From Pyrus communis (Eukaryota; Streptophyta; Magnoliopsida; Rosales; Rosaceae), in the NCBI RefSeq assembly GCF_963583255.1, contig NC_084803.1, positions 19,610,428-19,674,427 on the forward strand: a stretch of 64,000 bases of DNA, read 5' to 3'. Made by a program: the position numbers and the translations under genes. A model generated the notes under the pieces. It worked only from the letters and a program-made list of their open reading frames with translations, was not told where the DNA came from and made no database searches. The stretch's first letter is position 1. Each line of letters begins with the position of its first letter. This document shows positions 1 through 12,919 of this stretch, piece by piece.

Positions 1-89
1 CACCTTTGAGGCAAAGACATTGCAAAAAATATATTAATAAATAACAATAATTGCCCACCCACAAACTTTGACTTGAGCTTTAATTTTCC

Positions 90-307
90 CCAACAGATCC
101 TCTCCGGATTTTTTGGTAAGGATTATTGGAATTCGTAAATCGTGTTCATTTATTATACATTGTATGATAAATTTTTATTAGGTACTATTTATATTTAATT
201 TTAAATAAAAATATTAAAATAATTTCTAACCACACAATGTACGATTAACGAATATAATTCACGAATCTCTGAAATCCTTATAAAAAGGATCCGAAGGATC
301 TGGATTC
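90..307. mobile_element. Mutator-like MITE, copy 1 of 3
   Basis: A 218 bp palindromic element. Its ends pair as inverted repeats built on AGATCC-TCTCCGG (left) and the reverse complement of CCGAAGGATCT (right). It is flanked by a perfect 9-bp duplication TAATTTTCC at 81-89 and 308-316. Nine-base TSDs are typical of Mutator-like elements. No coding capacity. Related copies lie at 11044-11266 and about 44268-44471. Confidence 0.75.
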
Positions 308-356
308 TAATTTTCCGACCCACATCAAAAGCTTCAACTCCATCACCATCTTTGTC

Positions 357-527
357 ATTTAATATCACGGTCTAATAATATTCTTCTTTACTTGTAAGTG
401 AAAGATTTTAAGTTTGATTCTCACCAAAGATGAATTTGTATCACATTATTGCTCGCTTGTTGTAAGACTAATTTCGTCCCCCTTCTCCTTCTAATAGATT
501 ATGTCGTTTGTTCAAAAAATAAAAAAG
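357..527 (+). mobile_element. SINE-like retroposon, fullest copy
   Basis: About 171 bp ending in an A-rich tail (AAAAAATAAAAAA). It is flanked by a 13-bp direct repeat, CACCATCTTTGTC at 344-356 and CACCATTTTTGTC at 528-540 (one mismatch). The part around 400-425 (AAGTTTGATTCTC) resembles a degenerate pol III B box. The same sequence recurs at 32165-32345 (+) and, inverted, at 10842-10925, 11296-11377 and about 12920-13055. The A-tail, variable-length TSDs and truncated copies point to a SINE family; the family name is unknown to me. Confidence 0.7.
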
Positions 528-540
528 CACCATTTTTGTC

Positions 541-1361
541 TTTGAAGGACTTTGCAGCCCCTTTTGTAGGCCAACAATTTTCTCCTTAATTCCCTCCAAA
601 TTCATCCAACCATTTTCTCAGGAACCAAACAGAAAACACTCTCTCTAAATAATCCCACCTCTACCAATACCCAATTAGCCTCGCTGGAATAAAAATACCC
701 AATTAGCCGTTCCCAACCAGCCAACTGCCAACCCCACAAGTTGCCTTTGGTCAACCGTCACAAATACGACATGTTGGTCCACTTCTTTACAATTCTTTGA
801 CCCGATCCCTTCCATTTCTTTGAATTTTCTCCTTTCCCTACACTATTTTATTCAAAAGAAAATGAAAAAACCTAAACTTGGGGTGATGGAGGGGAAAAGT
901 AGGCATCATGATCCATCCAAGACAAGAACCAAAGTAAAAGCAATCAATCCAAATACAAAAACATCAAGTTGGAAAGAACAGTCCCCAACACCCACTCTCT
1001 TCTTTTTCTAATCAATTACACTAATCACTCTATTACACTAATCACTATTAATACGGATTAAATTAGTTAGGCAGGACAATGTGTTTTCGAATCTACATGT
1101 ATAATACCAAATCCACCATCATTGTTTCTATTTTTGTTTTAAATAAGATTTAATTCACATTGTTTGAAGAGAAAAGGAATCCCCATATTGTACAGGACAA
1201 TGAACTAATTTGACTCAACTCATCACCTCCTTCGAGATGGAAATGAGTCCGACCGAGTCAGTCCGAGTTGGAACTGTAAAACTACCATCACTGTACTACC
1301 ATTAATTCCCCTCCCAAAGCAAAAAGAAGGAAAAAAACCCAAAAGATTCAACTTTGATGAT
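541..1361. other. Intergenic 3' flank of WRKY gene
   Basis: AT-rich spacer downstream of the minus-strand WRKY gene. It contains one short open frame (820-1011) of low-complexity composition with no recognisable domain. The 3' UTR of the WRKY gene probably lies in roughly 1100-1361. I see no other gene here. Confidence 0.5.
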
Positions 1362-2584
<1,223 letters not shown>

Positions 2585-3341
2585 ATCTGACCCTCTTGAG
2601 CATAACAAGGAAAAGGAAAAGCGAGCAGAACAGAGAAAGCAGAGAGGGGAGAGGAAAAAGGAAAAGCGTAAAAGAGAGGGGGGAAGGGGTGTTGATAAAG
2701 AGGAGAAAAACGGTTACTCCACGTATCACAGTACAATTACAGGAATGGAAAAATATAATTGTTTTTTAATATCCGATATGGGATGGTGGCGGATTTGCTA
2801 TCCCTAAAATATATCAAAAATACTATTTTTATTATTTATTTAAACTATAATTTATATTATCCTTCTAATAAAAATGAGATATATATGCGTGAGCACGACT
2901 TATATTTATTAAAAATAAGATACAAATGATAATACAACTAAATGACGAATGTAGCATTATATCTTCTTGTTAATTTTGCAACATTGTTAAGTCCATTACA
3001 TTATATCTTCTTGTTAATTTTGCGACATTTTTAAGTCCATTAGAACATAACTGAAATACAAAATATAACAATCTCATCATTTTACTAGCCTTTCTACCCA
3101 TTCCAGTCAATGTCTTCCGAGCTTATTCTAGTGCAACAACAATGCTAGAGAGATTAAATTTGCAAACTAAATGATGTGTCACCAATAGGAATAATCATGT
3201 TTATTAATGTTTAAATAATAAATCAATCATTAATTTCCATGTCTCTTAGTTTCTAAAACTTTCTCTACAAATTTAGTCTCTCTAGCATTACCCCTTCACT
3301 ATTATCGGCTCCTTTGCAATATGATGATATCATTAGAAGGC
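2585..3341. other. WRKY upstream region
   Basis: The first 130 bp read as a GA/CT-rich 5' leader for the WRKY gene, followed by AT-rich sequence. Apart from the short tandem duplication at 2955-3042 I see no gene or clear transposon. The WRKY promoter must lie here, but no individual element stands out. Confidence 0.45.
2955..3042. repeat. Tandem duplication, 44-bp unit x2
   Basis: A 44-bp unit beginning CATTATATCTTCTTG occurs twice head to tail (2955-2998 and 2999-3042) with only two differences, suggesting a fairly recent local duplication in the WRKY upstream region. Confidence 0.85.
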
Positions 3342-3344
3342 TTA

Positions 3345-5108
3345 AGGCTTGTTTTGTATTCTACTTGAATCCAATTTTTTAGATTCAAAAACACTTTTTA
3401 AGTTTTACAAATTGAATACTTGTTTGTTAGGCATGTTTTGAAAAATTGAACTCAAAACTAACTTGAAAATTAGTCTACTGCTAAATAATACAAAAAGTGA
3501 CTTTGTAAATTCCAAACCCACTACATTTTACTCTTAGTATGTACTCCCCTCCAAATTCCTCTCCTATTTCTCCTCGTTCTCTCTCATCTTTCTTTCTCTC
3601 ACCTCCCCTCCTCCTACGAGTCTCTCTCTCATCTAGATCTAGCATTCGTGTTGTGTTTTCTGTGTTTGTGTCATTTTCATGTCATACCCGATATCTTAAC
3701 GGATCGTGTCGTGTAACACCGGTTAAAGTAAACGGATAATATGACCCAACTCAAAATTGACCCGTTAATATTATCAGGTAATATGACCCGACCCGTACCG
3801 GTTAAAGAAAATATATTTTAAATCAATAAATATTGAAAATGAAAAACATAATTTGACCCAAAAAAAAAACATAATACTAAATTAGTATATGCATATCACA
3901 TTGTCACACAAATATTTACTTCAAAACATAAATAAATAAATAAAAACATTTGTCTTTCAAGTATTACATACTCCAAAATAAGAGCCTAATGGAAAAACAT
4001 TAGTACATTACTATAAAATACCAAATGCTCAAGGATATACAAAATAAAGGAAGTTGCGTTCAAAGTTGAAAAACCTCGCACATTTATATATGCTTTCACA
4101 TTCTTTTAGACTTGTACATTAATGATTATGAATTTTATTTATTTGAACTCCCTTAAAAATATTATTCATGAGGGTTTGTATGGTTTTAAAAATTCATACG
4201 ACAATGTACCCATAGTCATAGCGTAGAGGATGCAATCATGAGGCTTTGCATGTTTTCACATTTTTGCACTTGTAAATTAATTATTATAGTTTTTTTTTTT
4301 AATGTTTTTGGTATTTTTAAATTACTTTATACATACAATAATACATATTTAGTATACAATATATACATATACACTATGGCTATTGTACATTATAGTAAGT
4401 TTTTTTAGTAGTTTAAAAAGTTAAAATCAACAAAATAACTTTTTCTTAACGTGTTGAAACAGGTTATCCGCGTGTCACTTTCGTGTAAACTTGTTAAGGA
4501 TCCATTATTAACGGGTTCTTATTGTGTTACCCGATAACGACCCGATTAGTTATCGTGTTGACCCAAAACCCGTTATTTTTGTGTCGATTAGTTATCGTGT
4601 TGACCCGAAACCCGTTATTTTGTATCATTTTTGTGTCGTGTTAACGGATTGTGTAAGAAATTGTCAGGTCAACTCTCATCTCTGCTATCTCTCATTTCTA
4701 TCTCTCTCCTTTTCTCCTTCCCTTCTCCTCCACTCCTATTTCTTTTTCCTATGTTTACTATTTCTCTCTCATCTCTCTCTTTCCTCCCCTCGTCCCTTTG
4801 AATCTTTCTCATATTTCTCTCTCCTTTCTCTGTTCTTTGTCTCTCATTCTTTCTCCTCTTCCTCTCTAATCTCCATCTCCTCCGACCTTCTCTTTAAATA
4901 TCTCTGTCTATCTAAATGAATTGTGTAGTAATCGAAGGGGGTTGTTGTAAGATATTTTTTATTTTTTTTAATTATAAAATTTGAAAACGATTTTGAAGCT
5001 CATACTAAACAAGTTTTTGGATCTAAAAGACAATTGTTTTTAAAATATGTTCTTAAGAAATGTTTTGAGAAATTATCAAAAAAATTTAATACGACACTAA
5101 ACAAACCC
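3345..5108. mobile_element. PIF/Harbinger-like non-autonomous element
   Basis: The two ends form imperfect inverted repeats: AGGCTTGTTTTGT at the left and the reverse complement GGGTTTGTTTAGT at the right. TTA flanks both sides (3342-3344, 5109-5111), the 3-bp target used by PIF/Harbinger elements. Further subterminal similarity is visible between 3350-3480 and 4980-5100. About 1.76 kb with no transposase frame. The TIRs differ by an indel, so exact ends are uncertain. Confidence 0.5.
3665..4665. repeat. Repeat rich in ACCCG/CGGGT words, probably a nested element
   Basis: The two edges (3670-3810 and 4440-4665) are dense in words such as GTGTCGTGTTAACGG, TTGACCCGAAACCCG and ATATGACCCG, often in opposite orientations, around an AT-rich core. 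In plants such words are common in non-autonomous DNA transposons. It lies inside the 3345-5108 element and may be a second insertion. I could not fix its ends. Confidence 0.4.
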
Positions 5109-5111
5109 TTA

Positions 5112-5541
5112 GAGACTCAAATTCTGCTCTTTTAAGCAATTATACTTCAGATCTAAATCCAAATTTTCTAATCTTTCCAAAGTTTAAGGAAATATCAACA
5201 ATAATTTGAAATTTGCTAGTGATGCAAACCCCCAGGTTGAGATTGAAAGAGATCAGCAGGGTGGGCAGTCCTGGTGGCATGCGCTTACAACTGGTGGACA
5301 AACCATATGTTTACAGTCCTGGCTGTCACTGACGGCTGTGAGATGTGAATGACAAGGTGGGGGTCTCATAGGTTTGCAGTTAACACAAGTGTTCTATTGG
5401 TGATTGCTTGTTCCAGGTTGTTAGGGAAACAGTGATACAAAGTAGGAAGCGGTGGTGCTTGATCAGAAGATATGAAGGATGAGATCAAAGTGTAAAGGGG
5501 GAACTAATAATTTTTTTTTTCTATTATTTTTTAATAGAACT
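5112..5541. other. Spacer, nothing recognised
   Basis: Unique-looking sequence between two DNA transposons. No open frame of note, no repeat signature. Confidence 0.4.
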
Positions 5542-6034
5542 TAAGGGTATGTTTGTTACAACTTCTTAGGAGGGATTGGCTTGAGTTGGCTTGGATTGGC
5601 TTAAGTAGGACTGTAATCCTACATTTAGTATGTTCTTGGACTAAAATAAATGGGACTTGCCTAAACTCTTAGTCCCTCCATGCTTCGCAAAAGATTGTTA
5701 ACTAATCCCAAGCTTTCTCTTGGTATTAAGGGGGAGTAGAAAGGAAAATGAGGCCAACACCTTCTTCTTCTCTGGTGCCGTCACCTTGGCAAGACCGTCA
5801 GCTGTGCTTGCTCTTCCATGGCACGAACCAAAGGGACAACTATAGCTCACAGCCGAGAAGCAGATCGAGAAGTTGGCAACGCTATTGTCGCTGGACGCTA
5901 TTCCCAAGAAGTGGATTGAGAGGTTTGCAATAAAGGTTTATAGGTATTTCTATTAGCCATGGCGAACGCCTACTTCCATTTCAAGTTTCCAGTTGAAAAA
6001 TCTCATTGAATTTGAAGAACCCAAATAAGCGACA

Positions 6035-8737
6035 TGTGAAATCCTATCCCCGGATTTCACTATTTAAAATTATGTATATCATATTCTTAATTTCGACATG
6101 TTTATAATTACAGCGTATAGTTTTTCTTTTATAAGTAAAAGGATGAAAATGCCCTTAATGAACTAAATGGACTTTTCGAGGACGTATTTAATTCCTATGT
6201 GTTTTGTCACTTTTATTTACATATTTGGATAGAGCTCGACCTCATGAGTGTGTTGGCGAAAACTGTTCGCCAAACAGAGTTATAATGAATGACATATAAA
6301 CAAGCAAAGATAGGGGCAACATGATCATTTGACCATTATTTGGAAGGCTCCAGATTTGTTGGAACACTGATTTGGTGCCATGTGTGTGGCTAGGATGGAG
6401 AGATGAGGAGAGAAAAGAGGGAGAGACGGGCCAATGAGGGGGGAAAATGAGGGAAATGAGAGAAGAGGAAGGGTAGCCAACTTAGGTCATTTCTCGACCC
6501 ATTATACTCGTGTGACCCAACCCAATCCCTGCGTAAATTTTCAACGTGAAATCATCGATTTTTTCTGCAAAATTCGTCGAACCACCACCTAGAACCAACT
6601 CCACAACCCTCTTTCCTGCATTTACACTCAAACCCGATGAGTTTGGGCTCTAGTTTTGTGAAGAACGACGTCAGTGGTGCCGAGGATCCCATGGCGGCGA
6701 TGTGCCATTCCTGAAGCCAATTCCATCGATCAACACCACCAATAGACTGCCCTCAACCTCTGGAACAAAGCCCAAGCATTGCTTGGGGCGTCAGAGTTCG
6801 TTTTGGCGTCGAATCGAAATGCCCATTTCTAGGGTTTCCGGCGGATCGAGGTGTTTTCAAGCCACTTCCCAGCCGAATTGGACTTTGGCCCAGGTATTAA
6901 AATTATTCCCCTTGAATTACTCTACAATTATGTGAAAATTGGTAATTTCTGGAGTTTGTTGGAAAACTAGGTTTCCGTTCGCTGGAAACCGCCACCTGCG
7001 GTAGCTCGTGGCCAATGGGCCGACAATACCTTTTTAAGATAAATTAGATGTCCTAATTTCATATTTGATATCCGTTTGATGTGATTTGATTGTTTGAACC
7101 TAGTTTCATTATGGTCCGCCTCTTGATCATTATAACCGTCGACGATCCGAACGTTGGATCGTCGCCAAACTTTAATGTGTTATAGCACGTAATATTTGAG
7201 GACATTAGAAACTGACGAATCGAGAATCCAACGTACGGATCTTGATGAATTGAATTTTTAAGTTTGTAAAACTAATCGTTGACCACCACCTAATTCTAGT
7301 AATTGGCAAAGATCCGACCGTTTGATCGTTCTTAAATTTTAGGATATTGTTCTAGAAGATAAATGAGACTCTTGGGAAATTACGGATCGAAAATCTATGG
7401 GATATTCCAGATCGAATTACGTAGGGTTATGAACCTATTGTTGACTGAGAGTTGACTTTTGGTCAACATGTTTCGAATCGTTCTTAAATACTAAAATTAG
7501 TACTACTAGAGACTAAGTGAAGTCTAGTGAGCCTACATTGGCCAGTGAGTGTCTATAATATATGTGATATGTGTATTACCTTGATTTCGTATTTAGTATC
7601 CTTGTGGATATCATTTGATTTTATAAATGTGATTTCTATTGAAATGTGATTTTGTATATTTAGCCATCGATCTATGTTTATTAAATGTGATTTGACTTGT
7701 GTAATAAAGATGTTTGTGAAATGTGATTTGAAGTGATTGTTGAATTGTTTGATGAAATGTGAGGGATAATAGTGGACCGTTAACCCATTGTCATAGGGTT
7801 TGTTGCTTCGAAACTTGTTTCATATTTCGTTTCATGTTTCATTTCTCATTTCGTTAAGCCATTCTAAATTGAGTACTTTGATTCATGTCTTGTTTCTTTA
7901 AGTTGTTGATATGTTTCTTGGACTTCCGCTCGATTCCGTTGAGTGGTCCGAAATTGGGTTCTACTAGGATTTCTTTGAGTGGTCCAGTTCCCTGCTCCGT
8001 CTAGATTCTGTTGAGTGGCCTGGAATCCCTCATGCTTCGCGATTTTGTTGAGTGGCCTGGAATCGTATCCTACCTTGGATTTCGTTATGTGGTCCAATAT
8101 CCATTATACTCCGCTATTCCGTTAAGTGGTCTGGAATCGTATCCACTCGGATTCCTTTAAGAAGTCTAGAATCCCTTCTACTCTGCGATTCTGTTGAGTG
8201 GTCCAAAATCGTATCTTCGTCTGGATTTCGTTGAGTGGTTCGAAATCACATCCTTGACTTCGTTGATTCCTTGGATTCGGTCTAAATTGAGATAGCTTCA
8301 GAGATGTAGGCTTTGACTGAACTGTGTCGTTCTAGCCTTGCATATTGGTGTATTGTATGAGTTATTAATTGATGTGATTGTGGAATAGTGTTGGAAAGCA
8401 TATGTGTGTGTGAATGGCAAGATGACAACTCTTGTTTGGCTTATGGTTGATGTGTAATGTGGTACTCTATGTTTTCTACTAGGAAGTGTTTTACGAAAAG
8501 TTCAGAGTTTAACAAATGGTGAACTACGAATGACTTGATCCCGTCGGAGGGTACGTAGGCAGTCTAACAAAAAGGTTAAATGCAGCCATAAAGTATACAA
8601 AAAATTACTACGCAATTAGAATCTTGAGTTGTGCTTTGTCCATATCCCGGAGGCAGGGTATGTTAGATATACGGGTACTTGGTGACGTCACGTGTCAATC
8701 TTGGACGTTGGATGTACGTCAAGATCAGGGCGTGACA
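6035..8737 (+). mobile_element. Solo LTR of a Ty3/Gypsy-type retrotransposon
   Basis: A 2703-bp unit starts TGTGAAATCC and ends GGGCGTGACA (TG...CA). It is flanked by a perfect 5-bp duplication CGACA at 6030-6034 and 8738-8742. There is no gag-pol and no second LTR, so it is a solo LTR left by LTR-LTR recombination. Its 3' end (GATCAGGGCGTGACA) resembles the LTR end of the Gypsy element at 16923. Frames within it, such as 6702-6935, are not genes. It sits inside the 5545-9217 DNA transposon and is therefore younger than it. Confidence 0.85.
7920..8262. repeat. Tandem minisatellite-like repeats inside the LTR
   Basis: The phrase GATT-C-GTTGAGTGG(T/C)C-(T/G)GAAT recurs about eight times at irregular spacing of roughly 35-65 bp between 7920 and 8262. 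Copies are diverged. This is internal structure of the LTR, comparable to the tandem repeats at 17455-17690. Confidence 0.7.
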
Positions 8738-9530
8738 CGACAAGTCTTCGAGCTCTATGGAAATTTCAATGTTTTCTCCTTCATTTCTAGAAAACGACGA
8801 CGTTTGCCTTCATGCTCCCCTGAGAATTTTAAAGGTGGGGTTGAATAGCAAAATTGGGGAAAATGAGAAAAGGTTGGGTTTGAGGGGAAATTTGACAGGT
8901 TGAGAGGTATGAGAGAGATGAGTGTAAAATTTGAGGCTTTGGAATGTAAAATTTGAGGCTTTGGAATCAAGTTTTTTTGAAAAGGTAAAATTTGCTTGCT
9001 AGATGTAGTTGGATTCTGCAGAAAATTTTTATGTTGGGTTCAATTTCTTTGTATCCGAAAATTTTGTAGAAATTTTTGTTGACGAAGGTTCTTTTTTTCT
9101 TTTTTGTCCCTATATTGCTTCTAAATCTGACACTACATCAAATGCTTCACTAAATCAATCCAGCTTAGTCTTTGAAACTAATTCAGTCTAAAATAGTCCG
9201 ATGTAACAAACGCACTCTAATAATATTAATTTTGGTTTAGTACTAAAATAAGTGTCGCAAAATTAGTAAGAAGACAAGAAGAAAACAGTATTTTGGGGAC
9301 AACAATTTGGTGATCGATTAGAATGCTTGAAGTGTTTGATTGATGAAATGCGTCTATGGTCAAAATTATGGCATCTAATTATCTAGTGACCCACTTGCAC
9401 TTGCCGTCACGATCAGAGGCGGCTTTGAGGGGGAGCAAAATGTGCAATTGCACACGGCCGCCAAATTTGAAGGGCCCTCAAAAAATTTTGGTATCTTATA
9501 TTTATATGTAATAATGTTATATATTAAAAA

Positions 9531-9650
9531 ATATACTTTTATTAGCACTTTAAAATCTTATAGTGTACTTTTTATAAGTATAAATTTTTTTTTTCTAAAT
9601 ACAAAAATTTGGAGTACACAATAAGATAGTAGGAGTGCCAATAACAACAC
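9531..9650. mobile_element. hAT-type MITE (TTATTRGCACT family), diverged copy
   Basis: A 120 bp hairpin element with arms TTATTAGCACTTTAAAATC and GGAGTGCCAATAACAACAC. It is flanked by a perfect 8-bp duplication ATTAAAAA at 9523-9530 and 9651-9658, the TSD length of hAT elements. The same family occurs at 13333-13582, 13401-13521 and 15328-15451. Confidence 0.7.
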
Positions 9651-9658
9651 ATTAAAAA

Positions 9659-10455
9659 ACGATTTTTTTCCAATTTTATTATATAATAATGCTATATATT
9701 TAAGTGAAACTTTAATGTTAGAGTTTTTGAAGGTTTTTTTTTTCTTTATTTGGTTGCTTAAGATTGAACTGTTTTTTATTATTTATTGAAGGTTATGTCC
9801 GTAACTTTTTATACTTATTTAATGGCATTTGTAAACTTACAATCAGTGAGTCCTAAAGGTTGTTTTGATTTAAGTTATTATTTTTTAATACCAATATATT
9901 GTCCTACTTTTTTTAAAATAAAAATTATTTTAAAAAAAAGACCCTTTTATAAATTTTCCAAAATCTCAGAAACGATACTAATCACAATGTAGGTGAGAAT
10001 AAGATCCAACCAGACCACACAAATTGCAAATTAACAGCACCTTCGCTTTTGTCAGGGTTGCCCGAATATTATTTCTTTTTTTAAAAGGTGCCCGAATATT
10101 CACTCATCACAAATATATTTTTATATGTTTTTTGACAAAGTTATGAGATAATCACAACTATGAACCGAATGCATTATAAATGTTTCGAGAAATGTTAAAG
10201 ATATTCTTTTAAAAGTAAAACATTTTATAAAATCTTTGACATTTTTTTTTTGACATAATTTTCGTGCTAATATTATAGAAAGTCCATAAAAAAAAATTTC
10301 CTTAACATTTCTTAAATGTTTATAAATATTGTTATTGATGTGAGTTAAACTCTTAAGCACAAATGAATGTCGTGCTAAACCAAAGGTTGTTTAGTCAATC
10401 ACGTTGTTTTCTTCCTTTTATGTATTAAATAATTAAACTAATAGAGTTTTTTTTT
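9659..10455. other. AT-rich spacer with a foldback
   Basis: No gene seen. Between about 10150 and 10345, AAATGTTTCGAGAAATGTTAAAG and a downstream CTTAACATTTCTTAAATGTTT segment can pair as an imperfect foldback, possibly a decayed MITE. Upstream at about 9416-9470, a GC-rich stretch (GAGGCGGCTTTGAGGGG) resembles one end of a hAT element, but no partner end was found. Confidence 0.35.
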
Positions 10456-10610
10456 AAGGAAAATTAATGAAAGATGCTTGAAAATTTTGAATTTTAATGA
10501 TAAGAACAAAATAAAGGGTAAAATGAATAATATCATGATTGATTTTTTAATGTAAAATCATGATTTTTCGTTAAAATAAACAATACGAAAGTTTTTCGTT
10601 AAAATTCCTT
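10456..10610 (-). repeat. Interspersed repeat (TTAACGAAAAAC family), copy 1
   Basis: About 155 bp. Inverted relative to the copies at 14036-14189 and 21549-21702. All share GTTTTTCGTTAAA, AAATGAATA-type and TTTATTTTGTCCTTATC-type blocks and end in ATTAGTTTTCCTT. Three copies in one window mark a common small non-coding repeat, probably a MITE; I did not find TSDs. Confidence 0.65.
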
Positions 10611-10841
10611 TATTTTATGCTTGATGTCGGATAAATTTTGACCTTTCCCTTGAGTCCTCTTTAGTCTTATCAAAATTTAAATTTGGTCAAAGGTGGTGCC
10701 AGAGCCGTTGGATTGGAGATTGATGTGGATGATCGAGCGATGTGTGAGAGAGTGAGTGTGGGACCAATAGAAATTCGAAACATAAATAATTTAAGAAAGA
10801 GGGGGAAAGGGACAGAGTTTGTGTGTGGCAGCATGATACAG

Positions 10842-10925
10842 TTTTTTTTTTAATTTTTATAAACAAACTATATTATCTATGTTAAGGAGAAGGAGAAAGG
10901 AGTACTCATGATAAGGAGTTGGTGC
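10842..10925 (-). mobile_element. SINE-like retroposon, 5'-truncated
   Basis: An 84 bp insert reads as the reverse complement of the 3' part of the 357-527 SINE (A-tail at 10842 side). It is flanked by a perfect 17-bp direct repeat GTGGCAGCATGATACAG at 10825-10841 and 10926-10942. This is a textbook target-primed insertion of a 5'-truncated copy. Confidence 0.8.
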
Positions 10926-11043
10926 GTGGCAGCATGATACAGTTGACTATGTCTCTCGGTAACCGTCAAGGAAAACGTCCACATTTTTCTTCAACTGTGT
11001 CATCCGAGAATGGTTTGCTGACTTGGCTTTGGATAAATGAAGT

Positions 11044-11266
11044 GAATAAGGATTCTTTTTGGATTCTCTTTGTGAGGATTCTGAGGATTCTTCAATCACA
11101 TTCATTCATTGTATAACGTGTGATTAAAAATTATTGTAAATCTTTTTATTTAAAACTAAATATAAACAGTATCTAACGAAAACTGACCGCACAATGTACG
11201 ATGAACAGATGTGATTTAAGGATTCTCGAGATCCTCACAAAGAGGATCCGGAGAGGATCCTCATTC
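11044..11266. mobile_element. Mutator-like MITE, copy 2 of 3
   Basis: A 223 bp palindromic element starting GAATAAGGATTC and ending GAGGATCCTCATTC. It is flanked by 9-bp repeats AAATGAAGT (11035-11043) and AAATGAAGC (11267-11275), one mismatch. Arms are rich in GGATCC-type words and pair across the whole element. Confidence 0.75.
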
Positions 11267-11295
11267 AAATGAAGCCAAAAGTTCAGCTCTATTTT

Positions 11296-11377
11296 ATCAT
11301 TTTTTTTAACAAATGATATTATCTACACTAAAAGAATAAGAGACGGTACTAAACCTCAGAATGTGCTTAGTCATAAA
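11296..11377 (-). mobile_element. SINE-like retroposon, 5'-truncated
   Basis: An 82 bp minus-strand copy of the 3' end of the 357-527 family (ACAAATGATATTATCTACACT block). It is flanked by a perfect 14-bp repeat TTCAGCTCTATTTT at 11282-11295 and 11378-11391. Confidence 0.75.
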
Positions 11378-11720
11378 TTCAGCTCTATTTTTATTATTAA
11401 ACAAGCTAAATTTTGCAGCCGTTTCTGAAGTTTAGTGATAATTTTCTTCATTATTAATAAAAAAATCTCGCATTTTATTAATAATTTAATACTAATTTAT
11501 TATTAGTCACTCAAGGTGTCGTTTAGTTCAAATTCTCTATATTTAAAGGAGTGTAGTGTACTAAAATTTATATGGATTTTTGTTGAGCTTTTAAAGTGAT
11601 AAACTTTCCCGAATTTAGTTATTTTTACCGACTATTATAAATTTTGTAAACTTTCATAGACTTTTAGTTGCAAAGGCCTTTATCCGAAGGAATTCTTATT
11701 TTTTGGTAAAAATGAGGATT
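11378..11720. other. AT-rich spacer
   Basis: No open frame or repeat recognised beyond the SINE TSD at its left edge. Confidence 0.35.
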
Positions 11721-12013
11721 AGTTGTAGGGCCTCTTCACATTGAACTTCAACGATTATAACCATCTATTTCTCGAGTTGTATTTTATAAATCATCTTTAG
11801 AAAATAGTAGTTAAATGAGAAATATTTGAGGAATATAATTGAGTTAAAAATTTTGACGAACATTATATTCTAAGAAACATTCAAATTTTATCATGACAAT
11901 CAAATGAGTAAATGGTTTTGGATTGAATTAATTTTTGCATGTATAATCTATGAATGAAAACTTAAAAAATAGAAGGGATCTTTGAAGTTCAATGTATAAC
12001 AGACCCCACAACT
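11721..12013. mobile_element. MITE (AGTTGTRGGRCC family), copy 1
   Basis: Inverted ends AGTTGTAGGGCCTCTTCACA and the reverse complement AGTTGTGGGGTCTGTTATACA, both followed by TTGAACTTCAA. About 293 bp, no coding capacity. A second copy lies in an SDN intron at 57606-57897. TSD unclear. Confidence 0.65.
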
Positions 12014-12131
12014 AGTCCCTATTTTTACAACACAATTTCCCACTAGCCCCACCCAACTGATTCCCAGGCCACTACTAGCTGCTTCATGGCTCTACCTGTC
12101 TCCTCTCCACGATCACCACCTAGTTCACTCA

Positions 12132-12414
12132 AGTATCATTTGGTATGCAAACGGGACGGGACGGAACGGAATGGGAATGGGACGGGACGGGACGAAACAG
12201 GACGGAACAGAACGGAGCGGGAGCAAAGATGCCCTTGGATGGAAACAAAGAGGAAGAAGAAGGAGACGAAGAGGTTATAATTTTGTGTTCCAGGGGGGTG
12301 AGGTGGAACGAAAATTCACCCAAAACTCATCCAGTGGAACAACTCGTTCCACCCGTTTTAGGCGCACCAAACGTGGGACGGAACAGAGTGGGACAAGGCG
12401 TACCAAACGATACC
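12132..12414. mobile_element. Tourist-like MITE with 3-bp TSD
   Basis: Inverted ends AGTATCATTTGGTATGC and GGTATCGTTTGGTACGC (14 of 17 identical), flanked by TCA at 12129-12131 and 12415-12417. The interior is GGGACGGAACGG-rich, which creates misleading open frames on both strands (12129-12323, 12145-12435, 12171-12479). Length 283 bp. A 3-bp TSD fits PIF/Harbinger-derived MITEs. Confidence 0.7.
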
Positions 12415-12722
12415 TCAGTCTCCACCACCCCTTAATCCCCTACTTTCTCAATTTAAGTAAGTTTTTTATTTTAGTCTAAATTAATCATATAGAATGTTAA
12501 ATTCATACTTGATATTGTGGACAAATTTAGTCTTTGCAACTTGCAATGTTGTTTGTAATAAGATTACGAGTGAAAAGTTTGTAGTTTATCATTTAATTTT
12601 TCACTATTATTTTCGTCTAATTTTTTTGGAGCTTTCATATTGGGACCGCTTGATAATATAATCCTAGATCCTCCACTGGATGGTGGTGATGGGGTGGCAA
12701 CATGGTGGCGGAAGTGGTGATA

Positions 12723-12863
12723 ATGAAATCCACCAAAATCTCAACGGTAGAGTATATTAAGAATTGAGAAAAATGAAATCCACCAAAATTTCATCATTGC
12801 ATTATGGTAACTGGTAGAGTATATTAAGAAATGAGAAAAATGAAATCCACCAAAATCTCAACA
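12723..12863. repeat. Short tandem repeat, about 2.5 units
   Basis: The block ATGAAATCCACCAAAATYTCA followed by GGTAGAGTATATTAAGAA repeats with steps of about 50 and 67 bp. Copies are nearly identical, so the duplication is recent. Confidence 0.75.
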
Positions 12864-12919
12864 GGAGAGATTAGATTTGCTATGACAAAAAACTACTAAA
12901 AAAGCACTCAAGTCCATCA

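Larger units (their letters stand above)
5545..9217. mobile_element. PIF/Harbinger-like element interrupted by a solo LTR
   Basis: Left end GGGTATGTTTGTTACA and right end (reverse complement) GAGTGCGTTTGTTACA match at 13 of 16 positions, with ten identical inner bases. TAA flanks both sides (5542-5544, 9218-9220). Removing the inserted solo LTR (6035-8737) and one TSD leaves about 0.97 kb of element. No transposase is encoded, so it is non-autonomous. The short frames inside (for example 5698-5907) have no domain. Confidence 0.75.

Noticed and set aside
820..1011. 63-codon open frame
   Set aside because: Low-complexity Lys/Ser/Thr composition, no domain, lies in AT-rich 3' flank of WRKY.
12129..12479. 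Overlapping Arg/Gly-rich frames on both strands
   Set aside because: They are created by the GGGACGGAAC repeats inside a 283-bp MITE.
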